The position numbers and the translations under genes are program-made. From positions 2,480,001-2,544,000 of the forward strand of contig NZ_CP107567.1 of the NCBI RefSeq assembly GCF_025854275.1: a stretch of 64,000 bases of DNA, written 5' to 3'. Below are positions 46,166-57,133 of the stretch, one piece after another. This DNA is from Streptomyces peucetius. Its GTDB lineage: Bacteria; Actinomycetota; Actinomycetes; Streptomycetales; Streptomycetaceae. Numbering within the stretch: the first letter of the stretch is position 1; every line of letters starts with the position of its first letter. The notes beneath the pieces were generated by a model. The model was not told where the DNA came from. It searched no databases and saw only the letters and a list, made by a program, of their open reading frames with translations.

Positions 46166-48712
46166 TCAGCCGGCGCCGCGTGCCACGGCCCGGAGGCCGG
46201 TGCCGGCTCCCGTGACCGCGATCGCGCCGTCTCGATCCGTGCGCAGCACGAGTGCACCCTGTGCGCGCAGCGCGCCGACCGTGCGGGGTGCCGGATGTCC
46301 GTACGGGTTGTCCCTGCCGCAGGAGATCAGTGCCAGCCGGGGCCTGGCCCCGGCCAGCAGGCCGGGGTCCTGGTAGGCCGATCCGTGGTGGGCGACCTTG
46401 AGCACGTCTACCGACGGCAGCGCGGGGTGGGACCGTATCAGCCGCCGCTGGGACGGTGGTTCGAGGTCTCCGAGGAGCAGCATCGACAGGCCGCCCGCCG
46501 CCCGCACCAGCAGTGCGACGCTGGCGTCGTTCGGGCCTTCCGGGGCGGTGCCCCGCGAGAGGTCGGGCCACAGGACCTGCCAGCTGAGTCTCCCTGCCCT
46601 GCGCCGTTCCCCCGGTATCGCATGGATCACCGGCACCCCGACCACGGCCGCGGTACGCCGTACGAACTCGGCCTGCCATCGCGGCTCTTCGAAGGTGGTC
46701 GTCTGGATCGCGCCGACCGCCCGGCCGCGCAGCGCCCCGGCGAGACCGGCGACATGGTCGGCGTGGAAGTGGGTGACGAGCAGCAACGGCACCTTTGTGA
46801 CACCCAGTTCGCTCAGGCACCGGTCGGTGAGGTGAGGGTCGGGCCCTGCGTCGACGACCACGGCCGCGCCGTCACCGGCCGCGAGCACCATGGCATCTCC
46901 CTGTCCCACGTCGCACATCACGAGTGCCCAGTCGGGAGGCGGCCAGCCGGTGAGCCTCGCGGTGAGCGGGGCCGGGCGCACCACGGCGAGCACGAGCAGG
47001 AGCGCGCAGAGCGCCGCCGCCCACGGATGCCGCGTCAGCCGGCGGACGACGAGGAGTACCGCCGCGGTGAGTGCCGCGAGCAGCAGTCCGCCGCGCCAGC
47101 CGCCCGGCCAGTCGATCTGGGCGCCCGGCAGGGCCGCCCCGGCGCGTGCCACGGATGCGATCCAGCCGGCCGGCCAGCCGGCACAGCGGGCGAGCAGTTC
47201 GGCGACCGGCATGGCGAAGGGCGCCGCGGCCAACGCCGCGAATCCGAGGAGCGTCGCCGGGGCCACTGCCAGTTCGGCGGCCAGGTTGCAGGGGATCGCG
47301 ACCAGGCTGACCCTGGCGGCGAACGCGGCCACCACCGGGGCGCAGACAGCCTGCGCGGCGGCGGCCGCGGCCAGTGCCTCGGCGAGCCTGGGAGGCACCC
47401 GGCGCCGCTGGAGCGCCGCGCTCCACCGCGGGCCGATGGTGAGCAGGGCTCCGGTGGCCAGGACGGAAAGCAGGAAGCCGTAACTCCGAGCCAGCCAGGG
47501 GTCGTACAACAGGAGCAGCAGGGCGGCGGCGGCCAGCGCCGGGACGAGTGATCTGCGCCGGCCGGTGCCGATGGCCAGCAGGGTGATCAGTCCGCAGGCC
47601 GCCGCCCGCAGCACGCTCGGCTCGGGTCGGCAGACGAGCACGAAGGCGAGCGTGAGCGCGCCGCCCAGAAGCGCCGTTCCGCGCAGGGTGATGCCCAGCC
47701 GGGGTGCCAGGCCGCGCCGTTCGGCGAGCAGCGCCGTGCCGGGCGGCCCGATCAGCAGGATGAGGACGACTGTGAGGTTGCTGCCGCTCACGGCGAGAAG
47801 GTGGGTCAGGTCCGTCGCCTCGAACGCGTCCTGCAGGTCGGCTGGGATGCGTGTGGTGTCCCCGACCACCAGACCCGGCAGGAGTGCGCGGGCGTCGGGG
47901 GCCAGCTCGTCCGTCGCCTCACGCAGGCCGGCGCGCAGGTCACCGGCTGTGCGCTGCAGGGCGGTCGGCCGGCCGATGGTCCGCGGAGGGCCGTTGTCGG
48001 CCCGCAGCACGGCCGCGAACGGGTCGTCGCTGCGCAGCGGCGGGGCGAGGCGTCCGCCCACCCTCAGCCGTGTGGAGGGCAGCAGTCGCTCCCAGGTGCT
48101 GTCCTCCTCCCCGGGGGACACGAGGAGAAGGACGGGCGTGCGGGTGGCGGTGACGGGGCCGCCGGGCGCGGTGACGCGCGTCGCCTCCGCGTTCAGGACG
48201 AGGGCCGCGGGGGCCGTCCGGTCGCCCACGACCTTGGGGCTGGTCGGCCTCGGGTCGGAAGTCACCGTCAGTTCGACGGTGACACGCGCGTGCCGGTCGG
48301 CCAGTCCGGGCAGCGGCCCGCGGCGCAGATCCGCCCCGTGCAGCCCGGCGGATACGGCACCGGCAGCCGCGCACACCAACGCAGCGGCGAGGGCCGTGGC
48401 ACCCGGAAGCCACCGCCGCGGGCGCCCCGCCGGGGCACGCGCCGTCGTATGAGAGCCGGCTGCCGCCACGGGGTCCCGGCCGGCCCGGCGCCGTCGGGCA
48501 GCCGCCCACAGCGGCAGCAGTGCCGCGGCGGCGAGGCAGGCTGCCGCACCGGCCGCCGTCCAACGGCCCGGCGCCCCAAGGGCGAGAGCCGACGCCGCCC
48601 AGGTGGCCAGCAGGGGCGGGACGAGCCTCAGATCGGTGGGGCCGCTTTCCTGGTGCGGGTCGGCCGCGTCCGGCCGGTGTCCCGCCGGGGCGTGGACGGC
48701 GACCCTGGTCAC
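46166..48712 (-). CDS. comEC: ComEC/Rec2-related DNA internalisation protein
   Basis: 848-residue membrane protein with an N-terminal variable domain, a central competence domain (TDLTHLLAVSGSNLTVVLILL is the ComEC signature helix, abbreviated here by its key LTHLLAVSG), and many membrane segments. The C-terminal third is a metallo-beta-lactamase-like domain with HFHADHVAG and VLKVAHHGSAYQD. In transformable bacteria it forms the channel for single-stranded DNA. GTG at 48712 overlaps the comEA stop (GTGA). Streptomyces are not known to be naturally competent, so its role there is open. It is followed by an unrelated oxidase gene on the other strand. Confidence 0.92.
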   Translation of the reverse strand: MTRVAVHAPAGHRPDAADPHQESGPTDLRLVPPLLATWAASALALGAPGRWTAAGAAACLAAAALLPLWAAARRRRAGRDPVAAAGSHTTARAPAGRPRRWLPGATALAAALVCAAAGAVSAGLHGADLRRGPLPGLADRHARVTVELTVTSDPRPTSPKVVGDRTAPAALVLNAEATRVTAPGGPVTATRTPVLLLVSPGEEDSTWERLLPSTRLRVGGRLAPPLRSDDPFAAVLRADNGPPRTIGRPTALQRTAGDLRAGLREATDELAPDARALLPGLVVGDTTRIPADLQDAFEATDLTHLLAVSGSNLTVVLILLIGPPGTALLAERRGLAPRLGITLRGTALLGGALTLAFVLVCRPEPSVLRAAACGLITLLAIGTGRRRSLVPALAAAALLLLLYDPWLARSYGFLLSVLATGALLTIGPRWSAALQRRRVPPRLAEALAAAAAAQAVCAPVVAAFAARVSLVAIPCNLAAELAVAPATLLGFAALAAAPFAMPVAELLARCAGWPAGWIASVARAGAALPGAQIDWPGGWRGGLLLAALTAAVLLVVRRLTRHPWAAALCALLLVLAVVRPAPLTARLTGWPPPDWALVMCDVGQGDAMVLAAGDGAAVVVDAGPDPHLTDRCLSELGVTKVPLLLVTHFHADHVAGLAGALRGRAVGAIQTTTFEEPRWQAEFVRRTAAVVGVPVIHAIPGERRRAGRLSWQVLWPDLSRGTAPEGPNDASVALLVRAAGGLSMLLLGDLEPPSQRRLIRSHPALPSVDVLKVAHHGSAYQDPGLLAGARPRLALISCGRDNPYGHPAPRTVGALRAQGALVLRTDRDGAIAVTGAGTGLRAVARGAG

Positions 48713-50130
48713 GGCCGCACCAGATCGCGCAGGTCCTCGAACCGGCGGTCGCCGATCCCGTTGACGTCGCGCAGTTCGTCGACCGACCGGAAGCCCCCGT
48801 TCTGCAGGCGGTGGTCGAGGATGTGCTGCGCGAGCACGGGACCCACGCCGGGCAGTGTCTCCAACTGCTCCGCCGTGGCCGAGTTGAGGCTGATCGGCCC
48901 TGCCTGGGTGCCGGCACCGGCCGGGCCTGTGCCGGCACCGCCCGGTACCGGCGGGGCGGGGCCGCCCACGACGACCTGTTCGCCGTCCGTCAGCACCCGC
49001 GCGCGATTGAGCCCTGTCAGGTCGGTACCTTTCTCGGCGCCTCCCGCCGCCGCGAGAGCGTCGGCCACCCTCGATCCGGCGGGCAGTTCGAGGACTCCGG
49101 GCCGCCGTACCTTGCCGCTCACGTCGACGACGATCGGGGCGGCCTGCCCCGGGCCGGCGACAGTGGATCCCGGCGAGGGGGACGGTTCCGCGGCGGGCCC
49201 GGACCGCGGCTGGGCGGAGCCGTGCTGTACCAGCGCCGGGGCGCGTAAGGGCTGCGGCCTGCCCACCCAGAAGTGCTGCGCGGCGAAGACAGCCGCCGCC
49301 ACGAGGACCACGGCGAGGGCGGCGAGCGTCTTCGGTTCGAGCCCGCATCTGAGCTGGACCCACACCGGCAGCCGGTCACGCAGAGCGAGCCGTAGACGCG
49401 GCGGCGTCCTGTCCTCTGGGGTCTCCGTGTCGCTGCCGGGCCGGGTGGCTCCTGCCCTGCGCCCGTTGTCGCCGCCGGGCATGAGCGGTGGCGCTGTCCC
49501 GCCGGCCGTTCCCGGTGGCCGGCCCGATCCGGCCGCCCGTACCCGGCCGCCGGGGCTGCCTCGCCCCGGGCCGGTGCCCGCACCCGCCCCTCGTGCGCCG
49601 GAGTCCGTGCCCGGTGGCCCGAGCGGGGCGGGGCCAGGCGTCGGAAGCGGACCCGGGCGCGGCCCGGACGGTGGTACAGGTACAGGAACAGATGCGGGTG
49701 GCGGTGGGAACGGCGCAGGCGGTCCGGGCGGCGCACCCGCTGCCTCCTCGCTCGCGGCCCGGGGCAAGGCCCCGAACAGGGCGTCCGCCCGTCGGCGCGA
49801 GGCGGCTGTCTCCGCCGCCTGTGCGCGTCCGCCGCGCAGACGCAGGGGCCGCGAGCGAGGCGCGTCCACACCGGCACCGCGACCGGGACGGCCCCCTTCA
49901 CCGACGCCTTGCACCACCCCATGCGGCGGCCCGTGCGGCGGCCCGTGAGCCGGTCCTTGACCCGCCCCACGCCCCGGCCCGTGCAGGGACCCGTACGCGG
50001 GTCCGTACACGGGTCCGTACACGGGTCCCTGCCGGCGGACACGGGCGTGCCCGTGTCCGTGGCGAACACGGCTGTCGGAGGCCGGGGCGCGGCCCGGGCC
50101 ACTGGTTGCGGAACGTGATCGAAGAGCCAT
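48709..50130 (-). CDS. comEA: ComEA-like DNA-binding protein with repetitive N-terminus
   Basis: 473 residues. The C-terminal part is standard: an SLBB domain (VVDVSGKVRRPGVLELPAG) and the helix-hairpin-helix domain (SLNSATAEQLETLPGVGPVLAQHIL, abbreviated ATAEQLETLPGVG). A membrane helix (AVVLVAAAVFAAQHFWVG) anchors it. The N-terminal about 230 residues are low-complexity Gly/Pro-rich and include a tandem GP(V/A)YG repeat from a 12-bp DNA repeat. ATG at 50130 gives this form. It is coupled to comEC by GTGA. Cytoplasmic side of the N-terminus is predicted by its positive charge. Confidence 0.88.
   Translation of the reverse strand: MALRSRSATSGPGRAPASDSRVRHGHGHARVRRQGPVYGPVYGPAYGSLHGPGRGAGQGPAHGPPHGPPHGVVQGVGEGGRPGRGAGVDAPRSRPLRLRGGRAQAAETAASRRRADALFGALPRAASEEAAGAPPGPPAPFPPPPASVPVPVPPSGPRPGPLPTPGPAPLGPPGTDSGARGAGAGTGPGRGSPGGRVRAAGSGRPPGTAGGTAPPLMPGGDNGRRAGATRPGSDTETPEDRTPPRLRLALRDRLPVWVQLRCGLEPKTLAALAVVLVAAAVFAAQHFWVGRPQPLRAPALVQHGSAQPRSGPAAEPSPSPGSTVAGPGQAAPIVVDVSGKVRRPGVLELPAGSRVADALAAAGGAEKGTDLTGLNRARVLTDGEQVVVGGPAPPVPGGAGTGPAGAGTQAGPISLNSATAEQLETLPGVGPVLAQHILDHRLQNGGFRSVDELRDVNGIGDRRFEDLRDLVRP
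49991..50026. repeat. 12-bp tandem repeat within comEA
   Basis: CCGTACACGGGT (first copy CCGTACGCGGGT) is repeated three times from 49991 to 50026, in frame, encoding the VYGPVYGPAYG-like stretch. A related 12-bp unit GCGGCGGCCCGT is duplicated near 49922-49946. Confidence 0.8.
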
Positions 50131-50251
50131 GACACAGGACGGTAGGCACAAGTGCCAGAACCTGCCGAGGGCGCCCGATTCCAGTGGAGAACCGCCCCGT
50201 TGTGGACAACTCGGCCACCCTGACGGGTGAGTGGGCACAGCGCCGCTCTCC

Positions 50252-51097
50252 TCAGCGCGCGGATACCACGACCCCCAGCAGCCCCGGGCCGGTGTGCGCC
50301 CCGATCACCGCGCCGACCTCGCTGACGTGCAGGTCGGCCAGTCCCGTCACCCGTGCGCGCAGCCGGTCCGCAAGTGCCGCTGCCCGCTCCGGAGCCGCCA
50401 GGTGGTGGACCGCGATGTCGACCGGAGCCGTGCCGGCGCGTTCGGCGGCGATCTCCTCGAGCCGGGCGATGGCTCGCGACGCCGTACGCACGCGTTCCAG
50501 CATGTCGATGCGGCCCTCGGCCAGTTGGAGCAGGGGCTTCACGGCGAGCGCGGAGCCGAGCAGCGCCTGTGCGGCACCGATGCGGCCCCCGCGGCGCAGG
50601 TAGTCGAGTGTGTCGACGTAGAAGTACGCGGACGTGCCCTCCGCCCGCTTCTCCGCCGCGGCCACCGCCTCGTCCAGCGAGCCGCCCGTCTCCGACACCT
50701 CCGCGGCCGCGAGCGCGCAGAACCCCAGGGCCATGGCGATCATTCCGGTGTCGACGACGCGCACCGGCACGGGGGCGTCCTTGGCGGCCAGCACGGCCGC
50801 GTCGTAGGTTCCCGACAGTTCGGCGGAGAGGTGCAGCGAGACGATTCCCGTGGCTCCGGCGTCGGCGGCGGCGCGGTAGGCCCGGCTGAACATTTCCGGG
50901 CCGGGCCGGGACGTGGTCACCGAGTGCCGCTTCTGCAGGGCGGTCGCGAGCGAGCGGGCCGAGATCTCGGTGCCCTCCTCCAGCGCCTGGTCACCGAGCA
51001 CGACGGTGAGCGGCACGGCGGTGATGGAGTGTCGCTCCATCGCCGGTGGCGGCAAGTAGGCCGTTGAATCGGTGACGATCGCGACATGGCGGGACAT
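50252..51097 (-). CDS. DegV family fatty-acid-binding protein
   Basis: 281-residue DegV/FakB-type protein. The start MSRHVAIVTDSTAYLP has the conserved Asp-Ser pair; SVTTSRPGPEMFSRAY and LHLSAELSGTYDAAV form the ligand pocket, and SMALGFCALAA-like and YFYVDTLDYLRRGGRIG follow. FakB binds fatty acid for phosphorylation by FakA, but no fakA lies nearby. ATG at 51097 is the family start. It precedes comEA on the same strand, with about 120 bases between. Confidence 0.88.
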   Translation of the reverse strand: MSRHVAIVTDSTAYLPPPAMERHSITAVPLTVVLGDQALEEGTEISARSLATALQKRHSVTTSRPGPEMFSRAYRAAADAGATGIVSLHLSAELSGTYDAAVLAAKDAPVPVRVVDTGMIAMALGFCALAAAEVSETGGSLDEAVAAAEKRAEGTSAYFYVDTLDYLRRGGRIGAAQALLGSALAVKPLLQLAEGRIDMLERVRTASRAIARLEEIAAERAGTAPVDIAVHHLAAPERAAALADRLRARVTGLADLHVSEVGAVIGAHTGPGLLGVVVSAR

Positions 51098-51308
51098 GAG
51101 CGGGAGGTTACCCGCAGGCGACGCCGTACGGCAGCCCGGCCCTGCCCCCACACGATCTCCGTACAGCAGCCCGACCTTGCATCCACAGGAAGCCGCGCAG
51201 CGCAGCCGGACGCCGCCCCCACGCGATGCGGCGCAGGGCAGGCCCTACCGCCCGCGCGCTGTCCATGCCGCCCCGTGCTGTGCAAAGACTCCGCCGGCCC
51301 GCGCCGCG

Positions 51309-52085
51309 TCAGTTCGTGGTTTCCGGCCGGGCGGCCTTCTGCCACGGGTAGGCCGTCGGCTGCCGCGGGTCCCGAGCGGTGATCGCCTGCTGCCGCCCCG
51401 GTGCCCCCGCCTCCGAGTCCGGCGCCGACGCCGTCGGCCATGACGCGGTACCGGTACCCGCATTGCCCCTGTCGGTCGCGTCGGTCGCGTCGCTCGTATG
51501 CGCCGCATCGCCCACGTCGGTCGAGCTGTCCGTGTTCGACCAGTGCCGCAGCGCCCCCGCCTCCATGTCGATCTGGGCGCTCAGCGCGTCCAGGTCGCCC
51601 TCGGCGAACTTCTGCGCCCTGTCCCGTGCCGCCCAGCGCAGCGACTCCGCGGAGTGCGTGATCCGTTCCGTACGCTCGCGCAGACCGGGCATCAGCGAGG
51701 AGAGCATGGCCCGGTCCGGCTCGCGCTCAAGACGCCTGAGCTCGTCGTCCAGCTCGCGGCCGTGGGCGCTGAGCCGCTGGAAGAGGGCCAGCGACTCGGA
51801 GAGCGAGGCATCCTCCGCCACCCCGGCGTTCAGCGTGTCCTGGGTCGCCCGCATCGACGTACGCAGCTTCAGCCGCAGCTGGGCGAGCTCGCCGGCGACG
51901 CCTGTCTGCCCGTAGCTCTTGGCGCGCAGTGCGGTCTCCTCGACCGTGCGCCGCGCCTGGGTGACGGTGCGCTCGACCCCGCGCTTCGCGGCTCGCACGG
52001 CCTTCACACCCACGTACACCCCCAGCGCCACGAACGCGAAGAACAGCACCGCGAGAATCGTGACCACGGCTTCCACGGCTTCCAT
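51309..52085 (-). CDS. Membrane-anchored coiled-coil protein
   Basis: 258 residues. One N-terminal membrane helix (about 8-28, VVTILAVLFFAFVALGVYVG) is followed by a charged helix rich in Arg/Glu/Ala that reads as a coiled coil (QARRTVEETALRAKSYG through LERE, about residues 45-150). The C-terminal about 80 residues are Ser/Thr/Asp-rich and flexible (STDVGDAAHTSDATDATD). ATG at 52085 with GGAGG six bases upstream is well supported. The N-terminal helix plus coiled-coil layout recalls DivIVA-like or envelope-scaffold proteins, but no family assignment is made. It lies between leuS and degV. Confidence 0.72.
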   Translation of the reverse strand: MEAVEAVVTILAVLFFAFVALGVYVGVKAVRAAKRGVERTVTQARRTVEETALRAKSYGQTGVAGELAQLRLKLRTSMRATQDTLNAGVAEDASLSESLALFQRLSAHGRELDDELRRLEREPDRAMLSSLMPGLRERTERITHSAESLRWAARDRAQKFAEGDLDALSAQIDMEAGALRHWSNTDSSTDVGDAAHTSDATDATDRGNAGTGTASWPTASAPDSEAGAPGRQQAITARDPRQPTAYPWQKAARPETTN

Positions 52086-52128
52086 GTGCGCCCTCCGGCG
52101 TCGTCTGTGTCCTTCCACCGTAAACGGA

Positions 52129-52171
52129 ACGGGCAGGCCGTAGGTTCCGATGGAACCCCCAACCTGCCCGT
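52129..52171 (-). terminator. leuS terminator hairpin
   Basis: Outer stem 52129-52137 with 52163-52171 (9 bp, perfect), a symmetric internal loop, then inner stem 52143-52148 with 52152-52157 (6 bp). It begins 30 bases after the leuS stop, ahead of the downstream gene. Confidence 0.75.
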
Positions 52172-52200
52172 AGGGGAAAACCCTCCGGCCGCTTTCTTTG

Positions 52201-55053
<2,853 letters not shown>

Positions 55054-55112
55054 GATCCTTAAAGCTCCATCGATCGTCTTCGCCGACTGCCAGCCGATTC
55101 ACGTACCAGGGG

Positions 55113-55179
55113 AAATGAAAAATCCCCTCGCACAGGAGGGGACGCCGCGCCGATTCCGACCGGATTTCTCATCCGTCGG
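55113..55179 (-). promoter_or_regulatory. leuS attenuator: leader hairpin and intrinsic terminator
   Basis: First hairpin at 55156-55179 pairs CCGA and CGGAT with ATCCG and TCGG around a 5-base loop, with one bulged C. The terminator hairpin at 55123-55142 is a 7-bp stem (TCCCCTC/GAGGGGA) followed on the minus strand by ATTTTTCATTT, a true U-tract and rare for Streptomyces. GGGGA at the stem also pairs with TCCCC just downstream, offering an alternative fold. Confidence 0.7.
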
Positions 55180-55185
55180 GACTGA

Positions 55186-55224
55186 TCAGCGCGGCTCGCT
55201 AAGCAGAAGGCGTACGGCACGCAT
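55186..55224 (-). CDS. Leucine leader peptide upstream of leuS
   Basis: 12-residue ORF reading MRAVRLLLSEPR then TGA, 132 bases upstream of leuS on the same strand. Three consecutive Leu codons (CTT CTG CTT, using the codon CTT that is rare here) sit at positions 6-8. A -10 element TACCCT (55236-55231) ends six bases before the ATG, so transcription may start at the ATG and the peptide would be leaderless. The hairpin that follows begins 7 bases after its stop. The arrangement is classical amino-acid attenuation; the antiterminator partner is inferred. Confidence 0.75.
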   Translation of the reverse strand: MRAVRLLLSEPR

Positions 55225-55230
55225 GGCGTC

Positions 55231-55236
55231 AGGGTA
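55231..55236 (-). promoter_or_regulatory. Likely -10 element of leuS leader transcript
   Basis: TACCCT on the minus strand, six bases before the leader ATG. No convincing -35 is visible at 17-18 bp, so the promoter is provisional. The remaining sequence up to 55516 shows no other gene. Confidence 0.4.
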
Positions 55237-55516
55237 CCGCAGCGGAGGAACAGACCGCATGAGTGTCCCCGCGGGACCGCTTTGCGACTGCCTTGGACGG
55301 CTCCGGGCCGATCACCGGCGCCGTGGTGACGTGATTCGGCCGCCTCGGGTGATCAAGCCTTACGGGTTACTCCGCGTATCGACCCCTTCCAGGGCAACCC
55401 CTGAGTCAGTTGCGCTCACTTCACCGCTATAAACCTCGAAAGCCCGTACTGCTTGGTATGGGTCGACCTAGAGTGCGTCAACGGGACAGCCTTCCCGCAC
55501 CATTCGGAGTCGCCCC

Positions 55517-57133
55517 ATGAACCCTCGTCTCAAGATGCGTTTGCCGTCCGGTCCGGACCGCGGAGTCAGCCGCCAGGTGCAAGGCGGCGTTTCCATGGCC
55601 GCGTTGGTGCTCATACCCCTGATCGCCGTCGGAGGAAGCGACAGTTTCCGCGCCACGCTCGACTTCACCACCGGGGTCCTCTCCCTGGTGTCACTCACCG
55701 CGTCCGTCGCGTGGGGCCTCATCGCCACCGACCGACTGCTGCTCTTCCCGCGCCACCGTCTGCTCGCCCAGGCCATCCACCGGGCGACCGCCATCGCCTC
55801 CCTCGGCTTCCTCCTCCTGCATGCCACGGTGAAGGTGTCACTCGGGCACGTGTCGCTGCTCGGAGCACTGATCCCCTTCGGACTGGGCGTCACCGGCACG
55901 GAGGCGCTGATCGGCTTCGGCTCACTGGCCGGGTTCCTGATGGTGGTCGCCGGCACGACCGGTGCCCTCCGCAGTGCCCTGGCCGGCAACATCAAGGTCG
56001 CCGGCCGCTGGCGGCCGCTCCACATGCTGGCGTACCCGGCCTGGTGCTTCGCCCTGGTCCACGGCCTCTACACCGGTCGGCCGGCCGCGACCTGGGTCGT
56101 GACCATGTACTGCCTGGCCCTCGCTGGAGTCGCCGCCGCGCTCTCCGTCCGCCTGATGCCACGCCCGGTGCAGCGACGGATCGCAGCACGGATCATGCAG
56201 CTGACCGGCGGTGACGGAGCCGACGGGCCCGCGGCCGCGGACGAGCAGGCCAGGCGTGACCTCACCACCGCACCGCTCCCGGGCACCAGTGCGATGAACG
56301 GGACGGGCCGCCCGGCCGTACCCGCAGGCATGGACCGCATGGACCGTATGGAGCGCATGACCGGCGGCGCGAACGGCGTCCCGTCGCAGCGCCCGTACGA
56401 GCAGGACTTCCCGACGCCCCTCGGCCGGGCCCGCGCCCAGCCCCCGAGGCTCACCGCCCCTTCCCCGCAGCTCTACGAGGCACCCCGGCCGCAGGAGGAC
56501 GAGCCGGCCGTCGTGCCGGACAGCGGCGCCGCCACCGGCGGCCGAGGCACCGGCATGGCCGCCGCCTACCGCGCCGTCAAGCTGGCCGGCGAGTCGACGC
56601 CCCCGCTCGCCGAGCGCGTGCCGATGACCGAGGAGATACCCGTGGTGCCGGAGACGGGACCGCGGGCGGGCAGCTGGCCGACGCCTTCGCCTCCACCGCC
56701 GGCGCAGTCCGTACGGCCCGACCCGGCGGCGCCGCTCTACGGCACCCCTCCCCCGCCGCTCTTCGACGCCGCCCCCTCGTACGACACGCCTGCGGAGCCG
56801 TACACCGCGCCGCCCTCCCCCTACGACTACGACACCGGCACGGTCCCTCCGTACGACACCGGCGGCGTCTCCGCGTACGACACGGGAGGCGTCCCCGCGT
56901 ACGACAGCTCCGTATACGACGCCGCCGGCGCCCCAGGCGCCCCCGGTCCCTCCACGGCCTACGACACCGCCTACGACACCTCACCGACCGACCCCCTGGC
57001 CCCTTACGACGACCGGTCCCCGTACGGCACGGGCGCCGTCCCCGCGTACGAAGAGACAGCACCACTGCCCGGCCCGCTCTTCCAGCCCCCGGCCGGAGAG
57101 CCCTGGCACGCACCAGCAGGAGAACGACCGTGA
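55517..57133 (+). CDS. Ferric-reductase-like cytochrome b-type membrane protein
   Basis: 538 residues. The N-terminal about 230 residues form six membrane helices with histidines placed as in ferric-reductase-like heme b domains: HRATAIASLGFLLLHATVK and LHMLAYPAWCFALVHGL, plus HRLLAQAIH. The C-terminal 300 residues are Pro/Tyr/Asp-rich and repetitive (YDTGGVSAYDTGGVPAYDS, abbreviated YDTGG repeats), probably an extracytoplasmic or cytoplasmic disordered tail. ATG at 55517 is the start. The next gene, coupled by GTGA, encodes an electron-input protein, so this is the membrane half of a two-part redox system. The acceptor is unknown. Confidence 0.83.
   Translation: MNPRLKMRLPSGPDRGVSRQVQGGVSMAALVLIPLIAVGGSDSFRATLDFTTGVLSLVSLTASVAWGLIATDRLLLFPRHRLLAQAIHRATAIASLGFLLLHATVKVSLGHVSLLGALIPFGLGVTGTEALIGFGSLAGFLMVVAGTTGALRSALAGNIKVAGRWRPLHMLAYPAWCFALVHGLYTGRPAATWVVTMYCLALAGVAAALSVRLMPRPVQRRIAARIMQLTGGDGADGPAAADEQARRDLTTAPLPGTSAMNGTGRPAVPAGMDRMDRMERMTGGANGVPSQRPYEQDFPTPLGRARAQPPRLTAPSPQLYEAPRPQEDEPAVVPDSGAATGGRGTGMAAAYRAVKLAGESTPPLAERVPMTEEIPVVPETGPRAGSWPTPSPPPPAQSVRPDPAAPLYGTPPPPLFDAAPSYDTPAEPYTAPPSPYDYDTGTVPPYDTGGVSAYDTGGVPAYDSSVYDAAGAPGAPGPSTAYDTAYDTSPTDPLAPYDDRSPYGTGAVPAYEETAPLPGPLFQPPAGEPWHAPAGERP

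Noticed and set aside
55054..55516. T-box riboswitch before leuS
   Set aside because: No T-box sequence or antiterminator bulge was found; the short Leu-codon ORF and the U-tract hairpin explain the region better.
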